DNA from: Alteromonas antoniana
GTDB taxonomy: Bacteria; Pseudomonadota; Gammaproteobacteria; Enterobacterales; Alteromonadaceae
DNA: 64,000 nt
NCBI RefSeq assembly: GCF_019249295.1
Contig: NZ_JAESDH010000015.1
Span: 1-64,000, forward strand
Reading direction: 5' to 3'
The notes beneath the pieces are model-generated. The model was not told the DNA's origin and searched no databases. It saw nothing but the letters and a program-made list of their open reading frames with translations. Of the stretch, positions 8,385 to 18,563 are shown one piece after another (the first letter of the stretch is position 1; the number at the start of each line of letters is the position of its first letter). A program made the position numbers and the translations under genes.

Positions 8385-9081
8385 ACCATTTCTATTAAGT
8401 CATAAAGATTGGTTTCATGGAACTTTAGAGGCTTGTAAAAAAACTGGATTAATTCTTCAGGTTGAATCAGGTGGCACACCCAAAACAAATGAAGATGATT
8501 ATTGGGAAGGAGATATTCCATGGCTAACTCCCAAAGAAATTACTGACATGGATGGTGTTTACGTCAGTAAAACAGAGAGAAATATCACTACTTTAGGTCT
8601 TAAAAGTTCGGCAGCAAAACTATTGCCTGCAGGAACAGTAATGCTCAGTAAAAGAGCCCCTGTTGGTGCAGTTGCTGTCAACACTGTTCCTATGGCTACA
8701 AATCAAGGTTTTTTGAATTTTACATGTGGGCCACTTTTGAGGCCGCTTTATTTAGCATATTGGTTTCGCTTGAATAAGCCTTATCTTGACGCAGTTGCTA
8801 ATGGTTCAACATATCCTGAACTCTATAAAAGTGATCTCTTTGAGTTTCACATATCAGTGCCTTCAGTAGATGTACAAGACAAAATATTGAAAGTAATTAG
8901 CGCACTTCAGTTTTGTAAACTATCAGGGCATGCACTAGAACAATCCGCATTAGATATGCAGCAACTTAGCAATATAAAAGCAGAAAGTAACGAGTTAGAA
9001 AAGACAATAAATCAAGTGATGTTCCTACTATTTTCAGGGGAGCTTTCAATAGATGATCTTAGTAAAAGGCTCTCATTATGA
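8377..9081 (+). CDS. hsdS: HsdS-like specificity subunit with a single recognition domain
   Basis: 234 residues, about half a normal HsdS (400-450). One target-recognition domain is visible: SGGTPKTNEDDYWEGDIPWLTPKEIT, LLPAGTVMLSKRAPVGAVAV, NQGFLNF and ELYKSDLFEFHISVPSVDVQDKIL, followed by one conserved helical repeat (about 175-234). There is no second TRD and no frameshifted remnant in the next 1.1 kb. Half-size S subunits are known to dimerise and recognise palindromic split sequences; this probably applies here. Overlaps hsdM by 8 bp and the HNH gene by 4 bp. Confidence 0.85.
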   Translation: MAEPFLLSHKDWFHGTLEACKKTGLILQVESGGTPKTNEDDYWEGDIPWLTPKEITDMDGVYVSKTERNITTLGLKSSAAKLLPAGTVMLSKRAPVGAVAVNTVPMATNQGFLNFTCGPLLRPLYLAYWFRLNKPYLDAVANGSTYPELYKSDLFEFHISVPSVDVQDKILKVISALQFCKLSGHALEQSALDMQQLSNIKAESNELEKTINQVMFLLFSGELSIDDLSKRLSL

Positions 9082-10232
9082 TTGGTTTGTGTCAAAAAGG
9101 TAGTTGCCGAAAGTTGATTGGTCATACTGGGAAGTGCGATCCTTGGCCGACTAACTGCTGGTCATTTCTGGAAGAAAAAGATAAGAAAAAACTTTCAAAA
9201 GCAGGCTACGCAACACCGCGAGGAGGAAAGAAGGGGGCTTATCAAAATCATGTTTATAGAAACAATAAAGTTATCATTCCTTTTGAAAAGATTAATGTTA
9301 TTGATACTTCAAACTATGAAGATGGGTACATCGTAAGGCTGTACCCTGATCAAGCTTTTATTTCTTCAGGTATTTTGAGTGAAATAAATTTGCCAGATGG
9401 TGAGCCACTCGTAATCGGTGAAAATGCTTTTGTATTGTATCGCTCTCATCAATCTTTTGATGAGTTTCCACCGCTTGACGAATGGTCCGTTCGTCACTTG
9501 GAGGATAAGAATGGAAATATCGTTGAAAAAAGAAGTTCAGAAGTATTAGACAAAGGGCATTATATTCTTCGCCTTCCAAAAGTTGGTGGAGGCAAGAAAA
9601 TTATAAAAAATGAAGTTATCGAAGGGCCACCGCAGGGGATTTTTGCTCCTGAATATGCTAACAAGGAAACTAATTTTCTATCACAAGCATCTTTAGCATG
9701 GCAAATTATACATACATCGTCTAGCCCATATACAGCATCACAAGCATTACATCTGAAATTAATTCTAGATGAGTGCTCACTTAGTGATGGGGTTCACTAT
9801 AACTATCTTGGGATGATGAAAGGAAATATTACAACTTGCCCACTATGCCTCAAAAGAATTTCATATGATGAGCTTCATAGTCATATAAACCTTGAGAATG
9901 AAGAATCTCTTTTAAACTCTGGCCTAATAGTAGATGGAACCAATCGTTCTACTACAGTAAATCTATTTCATATGATTCCACTTGAATATGAACGGTTGCA
10001 TCATAATCACTTCTACGTTTCTTGGGGGCATGCAACTTGTAATACCAAGCTTGGGCAGCGAAGATGTTATTCGCTTGCTGAAGTAAAGGAAATGGATATA
10101 AAAGTAGCTAAGTTAATTGGTGATAGCATTGAAACTTTTGGGTGGATTAGTGATGACGACAAGATGATTAGATCCCCGAATGGAGCTGTTTGGATCAGAA
10201 TCTCTGAAGAGCTGTATATAGAGAGGGATTAA
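9078..10232 (+). CDS. HNH-type restriction endonuclease (possibly BstXI-like)
   Basis: 384 residues between hsdS and hsdR, starting with an ATGA overlap. Near 253 there is a zinc-knuckle pair ([11 protein letters not shown]), then HSHIN, and a beta-beta-alpha-metal finger: [17 protein letters not shown] followed by [14 protein letters not shown], where paired Cys/His and the asparagine match HNH nucleases. The N-terminal region has another Cys cluster ([11 protein letters not shown]) and a conserved-looking [20 protein letters not shown] segment that I associate with BstXI-type enzymes from memory, not by search. It is strongly AT-rich like hsdS. Probably a nuclease sharing the M/S specificity; a separate defence role is possible. 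Confidence 0.6.
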   Translation: MIGLCQKGSCRKLIGHTGKCDPWPTNCWSFLEEKDKKKLSKAGYATPRGGKKGAYQNHVYRNNKVIIPFEKINVIDTSNYEDGYIVRLYPDQAFISSGILSEINLPDGEPLVIGENAFVLYRSHQSFDEFPPLDEWSVRHLEDKNGNIVEKRSSEVLDKGHYILRLPKVGGGKKIIKNEVIEGPPQGIFAPEYANKETNFLSQASLAWQIIHTSSSPYTASQALHLKLILDECSLSDGVHYNYLGMMKGNITTCPLCLKRISYDELHSHINLENEESLLNSGLIVDGTNRSTTVNLFHMIPLEYERLHHNHFYVSWGHATCNTKLGQRRCYSLAEVKEMDIKVAKLIGDSIETFGWISDDDKMIRSPNGAVWIRISEELYIERD

Positions 10233-10236
10233 AGTT

Positions 10237-13200
10237 ATGAATGAAGAAAATCTAGAGAGCCTTTGTTTAGGTTGGTTTAGGGAAAATCATTGGGATATTC
10301 TTCATGGGCCTGATATTGGTCCAGATGGCAACAATCCTCTGAGAAAGAATTACTCTGACGTTATCTTAGAAACTTACTTAAAATTAGCATTTGAAAAAAT
10401 CAATAACCATATTCCTGTTGTTCAAATAGATATCTGCTATGAACAGTTTAAAGCCATTATATTAAAACCTGATTTTTTTGATTTAGTTACAAGTAACCGT
10501 TCTTTTCATCGTTTCTTGTTGCAAGGAGTTCCTGTTGTATATAAGGGAGCCGATGGTGAATCGATACAGGATCATGTTTTTATTATCGACTTCGATAACT
10601 TGAACAATAATCTATTTACTGTCGTCAATCAGTTCACGATTACTGGCACCAAACAGCCACGTCGGCCTGATGTCATTTGTTTTATCAACGGCTTACCGAT
10701 TGCTGTTCTTGAGTTGAAAAGCCCAAGCGATGAAAATGCCGATATTTGGGATGCCTTTAATCAACTGCAAACCTATAAAGATGAAGTCTCAGACCTTTTT
10801 ATCTTCAATGAGGCGCTAGTAGTCAGTGATGGTTACACCGCTCGGGTCGGCTCTCTAACTGCTAACCAAGAGCGTTTTATGCCTTGGCGCACTATTAATA
10901 ATGAAAACGATAAACCTTTACTGGAGTGGCAGCTAGAAACCATGGTTCGCGGTTTTTTTGATCGTGAGTTGCTGCTGGATTACATACGATTTTTTGTATT
11001 GTTTGAAACAGACGGTGAGACGATCATTAAAAAGATTGCTGGTTATCACCAGTTTCATGCTGTGCGAGAAGCGGTAAAGACGACAGTCATTGCGGCTCAG
11101 CAAATTGATGGCGTAACAGAGAAGCGGGCAACCTATGCCGATGAGGTAGTACCTGGTAGTAAAAAAGCAGGTGTGGTTTGGCACACTCAAGGCAGCGGCA
11201 AAAGTATTTCAATGTGTTGTTATGCCGGTATGTTGCTTCAACAAAAGGCTATGAATAACCCAACGCTGATTGTTGTTACCGACCGCAATGATCTAGATGG
11301 TCAGCTCTATGCCACGTTCTGCAACGCAGTTGAGCTCTTGAAGCAAACGCCTGTTCAAGCATCTGACAGGGATGCGCTAAGACAGTTGTTAGCTGAAAGA
11401 GAGTCTGGCGGCATCATTTTTACCACAGTGCAAAAGTTTGCCCTGCTTGACGACGAGAAGCATCATCCAATACTCAATGAGCGTCACAATATAGTTGTTA
11501 TCTCAGACGAAGCACACCGCAGCCAATATGGCCTGAAAGCCACCTTAAGTGCAGATGGTCAATATAAGTTTGGTTACGCCAAGCATATGCGCGATGCGCT
11601 ACCGTCTGCTTCCTTTATTGGTTTTACTGGTACACCCATTTCACAAGAAGACAAAGACACTCGCGCTGTATTTGGTGGCTATGTGTCCATCTACGACATT
11701 CAAGATGCAGTAGATGATGGCGCAACCGTTCCTATTTATTATGAGTCACGCTTGGCAAAGCTTGATTTGAACCATGCTGAAATCGCTGAGTTGTCCGATC
11801 AAGTTGATGAAGTGGTAGAGGACGAAGAGGACGTAAGCAACCGTGAAAAAACTAAGGGGGAATGGAGCCGTCTTGAAAAGCTTGTTGGTGCGACGCCTAG
11901 ATTAAGCCAAGTTGCAGCTGACTTGATCGAGCACTTTGAGACACGCAATGCCACTATGGATGGTAAAGCCATGATAGTGGCTATGAGCCGTGATATCTGT
12001 GCGCATCTCTACAATGAGATTATTGCACTGCGCCCAGAATGGCATTCGGATGATCCTGAAAAAGGGGCGATTAAGATTGTGATGACAGGGTCAGCTTCGG
12101 ACAAGCCACTTTTGCAACCCCATATCTATAACAAAAAAACCAAAAAACGCTTAGAAAAGCGCTTTAAAGATATGAATGATCCTCTGAAGTTGGTCATTGT
12201 CAGGGACATGTGGTTAACGGGGTTTGATGCGCCTTGTTGTAACACTATGTACGTGGATAAACCGATGAAAGGCCATAACCTGATGCAGGCCATTGCGCGG
12301 GTTAACCGCGTATTTAAAAACAAGCCAGGCGGTTTAGTTGTTGACTACATTGGTATTGCTAACGAGCTTAAGCAAGCATTGAAAACCTATACAGACTCTA
12401 AAGGTAAAGGCGAGCCAACACTCAATGCAGAAGAAGCGTTTTCCATTCTTTTAGAAAAAATTGATGCTATCCGTGGCATGTTTGGTAAAACACCAAAATC
12501 CGATGGTTTGGACATATCGGGGTATGAAACTCAAGCGCACAAACTATTGGTGCCTGCCGCTAACTATGTACTTGGCTTAGAGGATGGCAAAAAGCGTTTC
12601 TTAGACTTAGTGTTGGCGGCAACAAAATCATACTCACTATGCAGTACCTTGGATGAGGCCAAAGAGTATCGGTGCGAAATAGCTTTTTACTCTGCCATTA
12701 AGGCCGCTATCAGCAAATTTACCAGTGTGGATAGAAAGCGCACTCAGGAAGAAAAGAACTCGGCACTGAAACAGATCCTAGATAACGCAGTGATCGCCGA
12801 AGGCGTTGCTGACGTGTTCGCACTTTGTGGCTTGGACAAGCCCAATATTGGTTTGCTATCGGATGAGTTTTTAGAAGACGTGCGACAGATGCCGGAGCGC
12901 AACCTCGCCGTTGAGTTACTTGAAAAACTTCTCAAGGATGACATTAAAGCGAAAACACGTAATAACGTTGTGCAAGAGAAGAAATACGCAGACCGCTTGC
13001 AAGAAACGCTTAGAAAGTACAATAACCGCGCCATTGAAACAGCTCAGGTCATTGAAGAACTTATTCAAATGGCCAAAGAGTTTCAGGAAGAAATGATGCG
13101 CGAGGCTGAACTGGGGTTAAATCCAGATGAAATCGCGTTTTATGATGCTCTAGCCAACAACGAAAGTGCAGTACGTGAACTTGGTGATGAGATCCTTAAA

Positions 13201-13401
13201 AAGATTGCCGTCGAAATCACAGACAAACTCAGAAAATCGACCACGGTTGATTGGCAAGTTCGTGACAGTGTTCGAGCTAAATTAAAAATACTCGTGCGCC
13301 GCACTTTACAGCGTTACAAATATCCACCTGACAAAGCCGCTGAAGCTGTAGAGCTTATTTTGAAGCAGGCTGAGACATTGTCGAATTCATGGACGAAATA
13401 A
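10237..13401 (+). CDS. hsdR: Type I restriction endonuclease motor subunit HsdR
   Basis: 1054 residues. N-terminal PD-(D/E)xK nuclease: [21 protein letters not shown] near 143-163. SF2 translocase: Walker A HTQGSGKS near 313-320, DEAHRSQYG near 424, FTGTPIS motif III near 467, and the helicase C-half motifs [15 protein letters not shown] and [10 protein letters not shown] near 650-690. The long C-terminal helical region binds the M2S core. It would translocate DNA and cleave unmethylated DNA far from the site. It starts 5 bp after the HNH gene. The first ~380 bp are AT-rich and the rest is not, suggesting a recombination breakpoint near 10640. Confidence 0.93.
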   Translation: MNEENLESLCLGWFRENHWDILHGPDIGPDGNNPLRKNYSDVILETYLKLAFEKINNHIPVVQIDICYEQFKAIILKPDFFDLVTSNRSFHRFLLQGVPVVYKGADGESIQDHVFIIDFDNLNNNLFTVVNQFTITGTKQPRRPDVICFINGLPIAVLELKSPSDENADIWDAFNQLQTYKDEVSDLFIFNEALVVSDGYTARVGSLTANQERFMPWRTINNENDKPLLEWQLETMVRGFFDRELLLDYIRFFVLFETDGETIIKKIAGYHQFHAVREAVKTTVIAAQQIDGVTEKRATYADEVVPGSKKAGVVWHTQGSGKSISMCCYAGMLLQQKAMNNPTLIVVTDRNDLDGQLYATFCNAVELLKQTPVQASDRDALRQLLAERESGGIIFTTVQKFALLDDEKHHPILNERHNIVVISDEAHRSQYGLKATLSADGQYKFGYAKHMRDALPSASFIGFTGTPISQEDKDTRAVFGGYVSIYDIQDAVDDGATVPIYYESRLAKLDLNHAEIAELSDQVDEVVEDEEDVSNREKTKGEWSRLEKLVGATPRLSQVAADLIEHFETRNATMDGKAMIVAMSRDICAHLYNEIIALRPEWHSDDPEKGAIKIVMTGSASDKPLLQPHIYNKKTKKRLEKRFKDMNDPLKLVIVRDMWLTGFDAPCCNTMYVDKPMKGHNLMQAIARVNRVFKNKPGGLVVDYIGIANELKQALKTYTDSKGKGEPTLNAEEAFSILLEKIDAIRGMFGKTPKSDGLDISGYETQAHKLLVPAANYVLGLEDGKKRFLDLVLAATKSYSLCSTLDEAKEYRCEIAFYSAIKAAISKFTSVDRKRTQEEKNSALKQILDNAVIAEGVADVFALCGLDKPNIGLLSDEFLEDVRQMPERNLAVELLEKLLKDDIKAKTRNNVVQEKKYADRLQETLRKYNNRAIETAQVIEELIQMAKEFQEEMMREAELGLNPDEIAFYDALANNESAVRELGDEILKKIAVEITDKLRKSTTVDWQVRDSVRAKLKILVRRTLQRYKYPPDKAAEAVELILKQAETLSNSWTK

Positions 13402-13416
13402 AGGGTGCTTTTATAG

Positions 13417-15615
13417 ATGACAACAAATAAATCTAATTCATTCTGGTTTGTGGGTGCATCCTACGGCAAAGGTAGTGAAGACCAAACGGAGCGTTTTCTC
13501 AACGATGGCGTTTGGCAAAATGGCTATGAAGATAAATATCTCGATGTAGTCCGCAGTATGCAGCCGGGCGACAAGATTGCCATTAAATCGTCATATACAA
13601 GAAAGCGAGAGCTCCCTTTTGATACTAAAGGCCAGACTGTTTCAGTAATGGGGATCAAAGCTATTGGTGTGATTACCCGTAATCATGGCGATGGCCGGTT
13701 TGTCGATGTTGAATGGCAACCACGCTTTGAGCCTGTTAATGAATGGTATTTCTATACCAATCGCAGCACTATTTGGCGCGTTTCTCCCGATGATTGGATG
13801 ACAGAGGGGCTTATTGACTTCACTTTCAATAATAAACCCCAGGATATAGATCGTTTTCGCAATGCTCCCTATTGGAAGGAGCGCTTTGGTGATACCCCTG
13901 TCGATAAACAGCGTTTTAAATGGACCCAATTTTACGAAGAGTTTGCCGACAAGCTATTAACTTACAAGGATGATCGTGCTTCTTTAATGGCAGCCATCCA
14001 CGATTTACCGAACAAAATTGAAAGCATTTCTGTCCTTCAAGATCAGCCTAAGGAAGGCACAAAAGATTTGCTAAGTGATATTTGCCCGTTTACCGTCTTC
14101 GGCCTGTTTAACCGGGGCATTACCGATGCTAACCGAATAGCCATCGCAAGCGAGCTTGCTGCTTTTTTGAAAGTTGAAACGCCTGTTCCTAATTCCTTTG
14201 AAGGTATCCCTGTTGTTAATAATCAGCGCTCTTGGTTTTTTGGATACAAATACCGACGGGGTGAACATGACATTGATACACTATGGAACCTTTTTGAGGC
14301 CGCCATAGAACACGCTAATAACTCAGAAACTGATACCGCAGAGGCACTTTACGATGCTTATGAAACTGCGACTAAATGCTGGGGAACCGGCTGGAACCTC
14401 TCAATGGGGCTGTATTGGATTAGACCATGGAAGTATCTGACACTTGATGGCCAATCACAGGCATACATCACTAAAAAGCTGGGTTTAGAAATAGGCAAGA
14501 ATGGCGAAAAAGGTCGCTGTAGCTCAAGAGATTACTTCGGTCTGATTGATGATCTAGAAACACGATTTCAAGAGGACGCCTACCCCGTACACTCTTTTCC
14601 AGAACTGTCGCTTTCGGCCTGGCTATTTAAGGATACCGACACATCCGCTCATCCGAATGCTACTAACCTTGATGACGAGGAGCTATCGGCAGAAGAAGAC
14701 GAAGTTGCTGTTCAGACTGCGCCTATTGAACCTTATACTATTGACGACATCATTGCCGATGGTTGTTTTCTTGAAAGAGAAAGCATCGCAAAAATAATTA
14801 CTCAGCTTAGACATAAGAAAAACCTTATTCTCCAAGGCCCTCCGGGAACTGGTAAGACATGGCTCGCAAAGAAACTTGCATATGCGTTAATGGGCCAAAA
14901 GGACGAAAACTCTCTACGCGCTGTTCAGTTCCACCCCAATCTATCATATGAAGATTTTGTGCGTGGTTGGAGGCCATCAGGCGAAGGAAAATTAACTCTC
15001 GTTGATGGTCCATTTCTGGAAATGATTAATGAAGCCAAAAAAGATGCGAGCAGCAAACACGTAGTCGTTATCGAAGAAATTAACCGAGGAAACCCTGCTC
15101 AGATTTTTGGCGAAATGCTCACATTGTTAGAGGCTGACAAGCGCACGCCAAGTGAAGCTTTGGAGCTTAGTTATCGTCGAGCTGAAGGCGAAAGAATTCA
15201 TATTCCCGCTAACCTTTATGTTATTGGCACTATGAATATTGCCGACCGCTCATTAGCACTTGTTGACCTTGCTCTACGTCGCCGATTCGCATTTTTTGAT
15301 CTTAAGCCAACGCTCGGTGAGGCATGGCGCAATTGGGTTCATAGTAAGGCTGGTATTGATAACGATTTTTTGCAGTTAATTGAACAGCGCATAGTCTCAC
15401 TAAATAACGAGATTTCAAAAGAACGCAACTTGGGCCCTCAGTTTAAAATCGGCCACAGTTATGTAACACCACCGTTAAATACAAAGATTGAAGATGCTGC
15501 AGCATGGTTTCAAGGTGTCGTAGAAACTGAAATTGGACCGCTTCTTGAAGAATACTGGTTTGACGATATAGAACGCGCTATCAAATCCAAAGACGCTTTG
15601 GTTGAAGGCATCTAA
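13417..15615 (+). CDS. mcrB: McrB-type GTPase/AAA+ subunit of a modification-dependent restriction system
   Basis: 732 residues. The C-terminal AAA+ module has Walker A LQGPPGTGKTWLAKKLA (about 470-485), Walker B VVVIEEINRGNPAQIFGEML (about 548-567) and the McrB signature IGTMNIADRSLALVDLALRRRF (about 602-623). In place of the short E. coli DNA-binding domain it has ~440 residues beginning FWFVGASYGKGSEDQTERFL, probably a PUA/EVE-like reader of modified bases followed by a helical domain (inference). It translocates DNA and activates McrC. It starts 15 bp after hsdR and overlaps mcrC by 1 bp (TAATG). Confidence 0.88.
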   Translation: MTTNKSNSFWFVGASYGKGSEDQTERFLNDGVWQNGYEDKYLDVVRSMQPGDKIAIKSSYTRKRELPFDTKGQTVSVMGIKAIGVITRNHGDGRFVDVEWQPRFEPVNEWYFYTNRSTIWRVSPDDWMTEGLIDFTFNNKPQDIDRFRNAPYWKERFGDTPVDKQRFKWTQFYEEFADKLLTYKDDRASLMAAIHDLPNKIESISVLQDQPKEGTKDLLSDICPFTVFGLFNRGITDANRIAIASELAAFLKVETPVPNSFEGIPVVNNQRSWFFGYKYRRGEHDIDTLWNLFEAAIEHANNSETDTAEALYDAYETATKCWGTGWNLSMGLYWIRPWKYLTLDGQSQAYITKKLGLEIGKNGEKGRCSSRDYFGLIDDLETRFQEDAYPVHSFPELSLSAWLFKDTDTSAHPNATNLDDEELSAEEDEVAVQTAPIEPYTIDDIIADGCFLERESIAKIITQLRHKKNLILQGPPGTGKTWLAKKLAYALMGQKDENSLRAVQFHPNLSYEDFVRGWRPSGEGKLTLVDGPFLEMINEAKKDASSKHVVVIEEINRGNPAQIFGEMLTLLEADKRTPSEALELSYRRAEGERIHIPANLYVIGTMNIADRSLALVDLALRRRFAFFDLKPTLGEAWRNWVHSKAGIDNDFLQLIEQRIVSLNNEISKERNLGPQFKIGHSYVTPPLNTKIEDAAAWFQGVVETEIGPLLEEYWFDDIERAIKSKDALVEGI

Positions 15616-16742
15616 TGTCTGCCGTTATTGAAGCTAAAAGCCAAACTACTTCGTCGAGACGATTAGGAAAGATTCCTGTTCGTAACCTGTGGTTGTTGAT
15701 GCTCTATGCTTCGGACCTTTATCGCCACCTTGGCACCAATAAAGTCGACGTAGAAGACAACCCAGAAGACATAGCAGATTTGGTTGCCGAGATTCTCTGC
15801 CATCAAGTTGAAGAACGCATGATGCGAAATTTAAGCTATGGGTATGAATCGAAAGTTGCTGTAATCAATCGAGTTCGTGGACGCATAGATACCCTAACCA
15901 CCGAGCGGCAAAGGCTACTTGAAAAAGGTAAGGTATGCTGTCGCTTTGATGAGTTAACGGTAGATACTCCCCGTAATCGTTATGTTAGATCTGCATTAGA
16001 ACGATTATCAAAGCTGAATATTAAACCAACTCTTGCCCATAAATGCCGAGCCTTAATGCTGAGTTTAGAACGTCTAGGCGTGAGCAAGGCAAAGCCAATA
16101 AATTACAGCGGAAAGTCGGAAAGATTTGGACGCCATGATATTAGCGATCAGAAGATGGTTGCTGCAGCCGATTTGGCTTTTTCACTCGCTATACCCACAG
16201 AGTTTGACGGTCAATTTCATCTAACAGCTCCTGACACTCGAAAAGAGTGGCTTAGAAAATTGTTTGAAAAAGCTGTAGCGGGTTTCTATGCCGTAGCACT
16301 AGATAAAAGAGAGTGGCGAGTATTGGCTGGCAAACAGTTTGATTGGCAGATATCAGATAAAAGCTCAGGGATAGACGAAATTCTTCCCAGCATGAAAACA
16401 GACATCATTATCGATAATCGTTCACCAGACAAGCGTTTGGTAATCGACACAAAATTCAATTCAGTGACCACTAAAGGTTGGCATAGGGAACAGACTCTTC
16501 GCAGTGGTTATATCTACCAAATGTATACTTACCTTAGAAGCCAGGAAGACACTTCAGACCCCAAATCACTTGAAAGTATTGGCATGTTACTTCACCCGAC
16601 AGTAGATAAAGAAGTCGCTGAGATGGTAACAATTCAAGGCCACCCAATATGGTTTTGCACTGTTAATTTAGGTGAGTCAGCTATTTCAATCAGAGAGCGC
16701 CTACTTGCTCTTTTACAAAAGAGTTTCCAGGAGAAAAAATAA
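15615..16742 (+). CDS. mcrC: McrC nuclease subunit
   Basis: 375 residues, a usual McrC length. The start KIPVRNLWLLMLYASDLY is characteristic of the family. A PD-(D/E)xK site is seen near 259-280: MKTDIIIDNRSPDKRLVIDTKFN, with Asp residues and D-T-K as catalytic residues. It partners McrB to cut DNA between modified sites. Translationally coupled to mcrB (1-bp overlap) and to mrr (1-bp overlap). Confidence 0.88.
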   Translation: MSAVIEAKSQTTSSRRLGKIPVRNLWLLMLYASDLYRHLGTNKVDVEDNPEDIADLVAEILCHQVEERMMRNLSYGYESKVAVINRVRGRIDTLTTERQRLLEKGKVCCRFDELTVDTPRNRYVRSALERLSKLNIKPTLAHKCRALMLSLERLGVSKAKPINYSGKSERFGRHDISDQKMVAAADLAFSLAIPTEFDGQFHLTAPDTRKEWLRKLFEKAVAGFYAVALDKREWRVLAGKQFDWQISDKSSGIDEILPSMKTDIIIDNRSPDKRLVIDTKFNSVTTKGWHREQTLRSGYIYQMYTYLRSQEDTSDPKSLESIGMLLHPTVDKEVAEMVTIQGHPIWFCTVNLGESAISIRERLLALLQKSFQEKK

Positions 16743-17596
16743 TGGTCACATTCGATCAACTTATGCTACCGCTAATAAAGGCATTAGTGAACCTTGGGGG
16801 CTCAGGCAGTATCGACGAGATATACGAAGAAGTTGTCGAGCTTGAGAAGTTTGATGAGGGTACTTTGGCTGTTCTGCACAACCCTGAAAAAAGTAGCCAA
16901 ACTGAAGTTGGATATCGATTAGCATGGGCTAGAACCTACCTGAAGAAAGCTGGATACCTTGAAAACTCATCTCGTGGCGTTTGGGCACTTACAGATAAAG
17001 CTAGACAGGAACCGGAAATCGATAGCAGAGAAATTGTCAACTTTGTTAGAGCACTGGACCGCAAGCCTGAACAGACTAATGCTACGACATCTACTCCAGA
17101 ACTGTCGTCCGATGACTCCCCTGAAGAGGCTATGCTTTGGCGTGAAAAACTGCATCATGTGCTAATTGAAGAAATGAGCCCGGATGCGTTTGAGCGACTA
17201 ACACAGAGGTTATTGAGAGAATCAGGCTTTATCCATGTTGAAGTGACTGGTCGCACGGGTGATGGTGGTATCGATGGCAAAGGAATTGCCCGAATCAACG
17301 GTTTGATGAGCTTTCATATCGCTTTTCAGTGTAAAAAGTACAAAGGTTCCGTTGGGGCTCCCGAGATCCGTGATTTTAGGGGCGCAACCGTTGGTAGAGC
17401 TGATCGTGGGATGTTTATCACTACAGGTAACTTTACAAAAGCTGCGATTGAAGAAGCCAACCGTGATGGCGTTGCTCCGATTGACTTGGTCGATGGTGAT
17501 CAGTTAGCCGATAAGCTTAAGGAACTTAGTTTAGGCGTTAAAACAGAGTTAGTTGAAAAAGTAACAGTTGATCCTGGCTGGTTTTTAGGTCTTTAA
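16742..17596 (+). CDS. mrr: Mrr-family type IV restriction endonuclease
   Basis: 284 residues. N-terminal winged-helix domain of Mrr proteins (about 1-90: MLPLIKALVNLGGSGSIDEIY...GYRLAWARTYLKKAGYLENSSRGVWALTDKA) and a C-terminal PD-(D/E)xK fold (about 140-260) with GDGGIDGKG near 173-181, FQCKKYKGSVG near 194-204 and FITTGNFTKAA. Mrr enzymes cleave DNA carrying foreign methylation. Last gene of the restriction operon, overlapping mcrC by 1 bp. Only ~90 bp separate it from the next small operon. Confidence 0.9.
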   Translation: MVTFDQLMLPLIKALVNLGGSGSIDEIYEEVVELEKFDEGTLAVLHNPEKSSQTEVGYRLAWARTYLKKAGYLENSSRGVWALTDKARQEPEIDSREIVNFVRALDRKPEQTNATTSTPELSSDDSPEEAMLWREKLHHVLIEEMSPDAFERLTQRLLRESGFIHVEVTGRTGDGGIDGKGIARINGLMSFHIAFQCKKYKGSVGAPEIRDFRGATVGRADRGMFITTGNFTKAAIEEANRDGVAPIDLVDGDQLADKLKELSLGVKTELVEKVTVDPGWFLGL

Positions 17597-17689
17597 CTGT
17601 TAATAAGCACCAAAGGAACTCCAACGTGCATTGTCTAGTTCTTGAATATATGCGGTTAAATACGGCCACTCACATAACGGAAAGTTAGA

Positions 17690-17971
17690 ATGAATCCTGA
17701 AAAATACAATAGAAGTATAAGCTTGCTTTGCCCGACTTGTGGCTGTTCAGACTTTTCATACGAAGACGGTTGCGATGAAACAATACAAGTAATGACTTGT
17801 GCATCTTGTGACCGAGAGTTTAATAAAGATGAGCTTATTCAAGAGAATAGCGAAAATATTGACGAGCACCTTTCTGAAATCAAGGAAGAAGTTTTAAAAG
17901 ACGTTCAAGACGAACTACGTAAATCTTTAAAAAAGGCTTTTTCTGGTAGCAAGAATATAAGGATTAAGTAA
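17690..17971 (+). CDS. Small zinc-ribbon protein, function unknown
   Basis: 93 residues. A four-cysteine zinc ribbon, LLCPTCGCSDFSY...VMTCASCDREFNKDEL (about 9-47), is followed by an acidic amphipathic helix rich in Glu/Lys that could be a coiled coil (about 50-85). RBS-like GGAAAG about 7 bp upstream. It overlaps the next gene by one base (TAATG), so the pair is co-translated. Similar small zinc proteins occur in phages and accessory islands; no activity can be inferred. Confidence 0.65.
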   Translation: MNPEKYNRSISLLCPTCGCSDFSYEDGCDETIQVMTCASCDREFNKDELIQENSENIDEHLSEIKEEVLKDVQDELRKSLKKAFSGSKNIRIK

Positions 17972-18444
17972 TGCCAGTAACTATTGATGCAGGTGATGTG
18001 ATAGCTGGATTAGCTTTCCTTTTATCTGGCTACGCAACATGGCAAACGGTCAGCTTTAATAAGAGGCAGAAGTCACTTGTCGAAAGCCAGGAAAAGCTAA
18101 ACACCATTCTCTTGGAAAAAGAAAATGAAGATGCTCTGAAAGGAAAGCAAGCTGACCTTGGTGCATCAATTATAAAACTTGGCAGCAGTAAGTATCGGCT
18201 TAAGGTTTGGAATAAAGGTGCTGCTACTGCAAGAAACGTCAGAATTGAGTTCCCCGAAGGTAACGATTTAGTTATTGAATCAGAAGTGACTGACAAATTT
18301 CCAATGGAAAGCCTCGAAAAGTATCAAGCCGTTGAGCTAATAGCCGCTGTTCATATGCAAACGAAACGAAAGCATGTTGTTCGGCTAGTTTGGGAGGATG
18401 ATGCCCAGTCTTACAATGAAAAGCTGTCTTACCCCACACTGTAA
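17971..18444 (+). CDS. Membrane-anchored hypothetical protein
   Basis: 157 residues. One predicted N-terminal membrane segment (VIAGLAFLLSGYATWQTVSF, about 9-28), a short charged coiled-coil stretch (FNKRQKSLVESQEKLNTILLEKENED) and then a ~90-residue soluble beta-rich domain (YRLKVWNKGAATARNVRIEF...HVVRLVWEDD) of the sort found in small accessory-island proteins. Co-translated with the zinc-ribbon gene before it. Possibly a two-gene defence or stress unit at the traI side of HS5, which is speculation. Confidence 0.6.
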   Translation: MPVTIDAGDVIAGLAFLLSGYATWQTVSFNKRQKSLVESQEKLNTILLEKENEDALKGKQADLGASIIKLGSSKYRLKVWNKGAATARNVRIEFPEGNDLVIESEVTDKFPMESLEKYQAVELIAAVHMQTKRKHVVRLVWEDDAQSYNEKLSYPTL

Positions 18445-18531
18445 TGTAACTGTCGGTTTTCTCACTAGAACGAAGACAACTACAGATAAATGCATATTTC
18501 TTTCGGCTATCTAACATCTTCAGTTGCTACA

Positions 18532-18560
18532 GAACCTTCACACTATCGTGTCGGAGGTTC
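18532..18560 (+). promoter_or_regulatory. Hairpin occluding the traI ribosome-binding site
   Basis: Strong stem of about 12 bp: GAACCTTC (18532-18539) with GGAGGTTC (18553-18560), continued after one bulged C by ACAC/GTGT around a TATC loop. The Shine-Dalgarno GGAGG (18553-18557) lies wholly in the 3' arm, 6 bases before the traI ATG. No T-run follows, so it is not an intrinsic terminator. Confidence 0.6.
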
Positions 18561-18563
18561 ACT

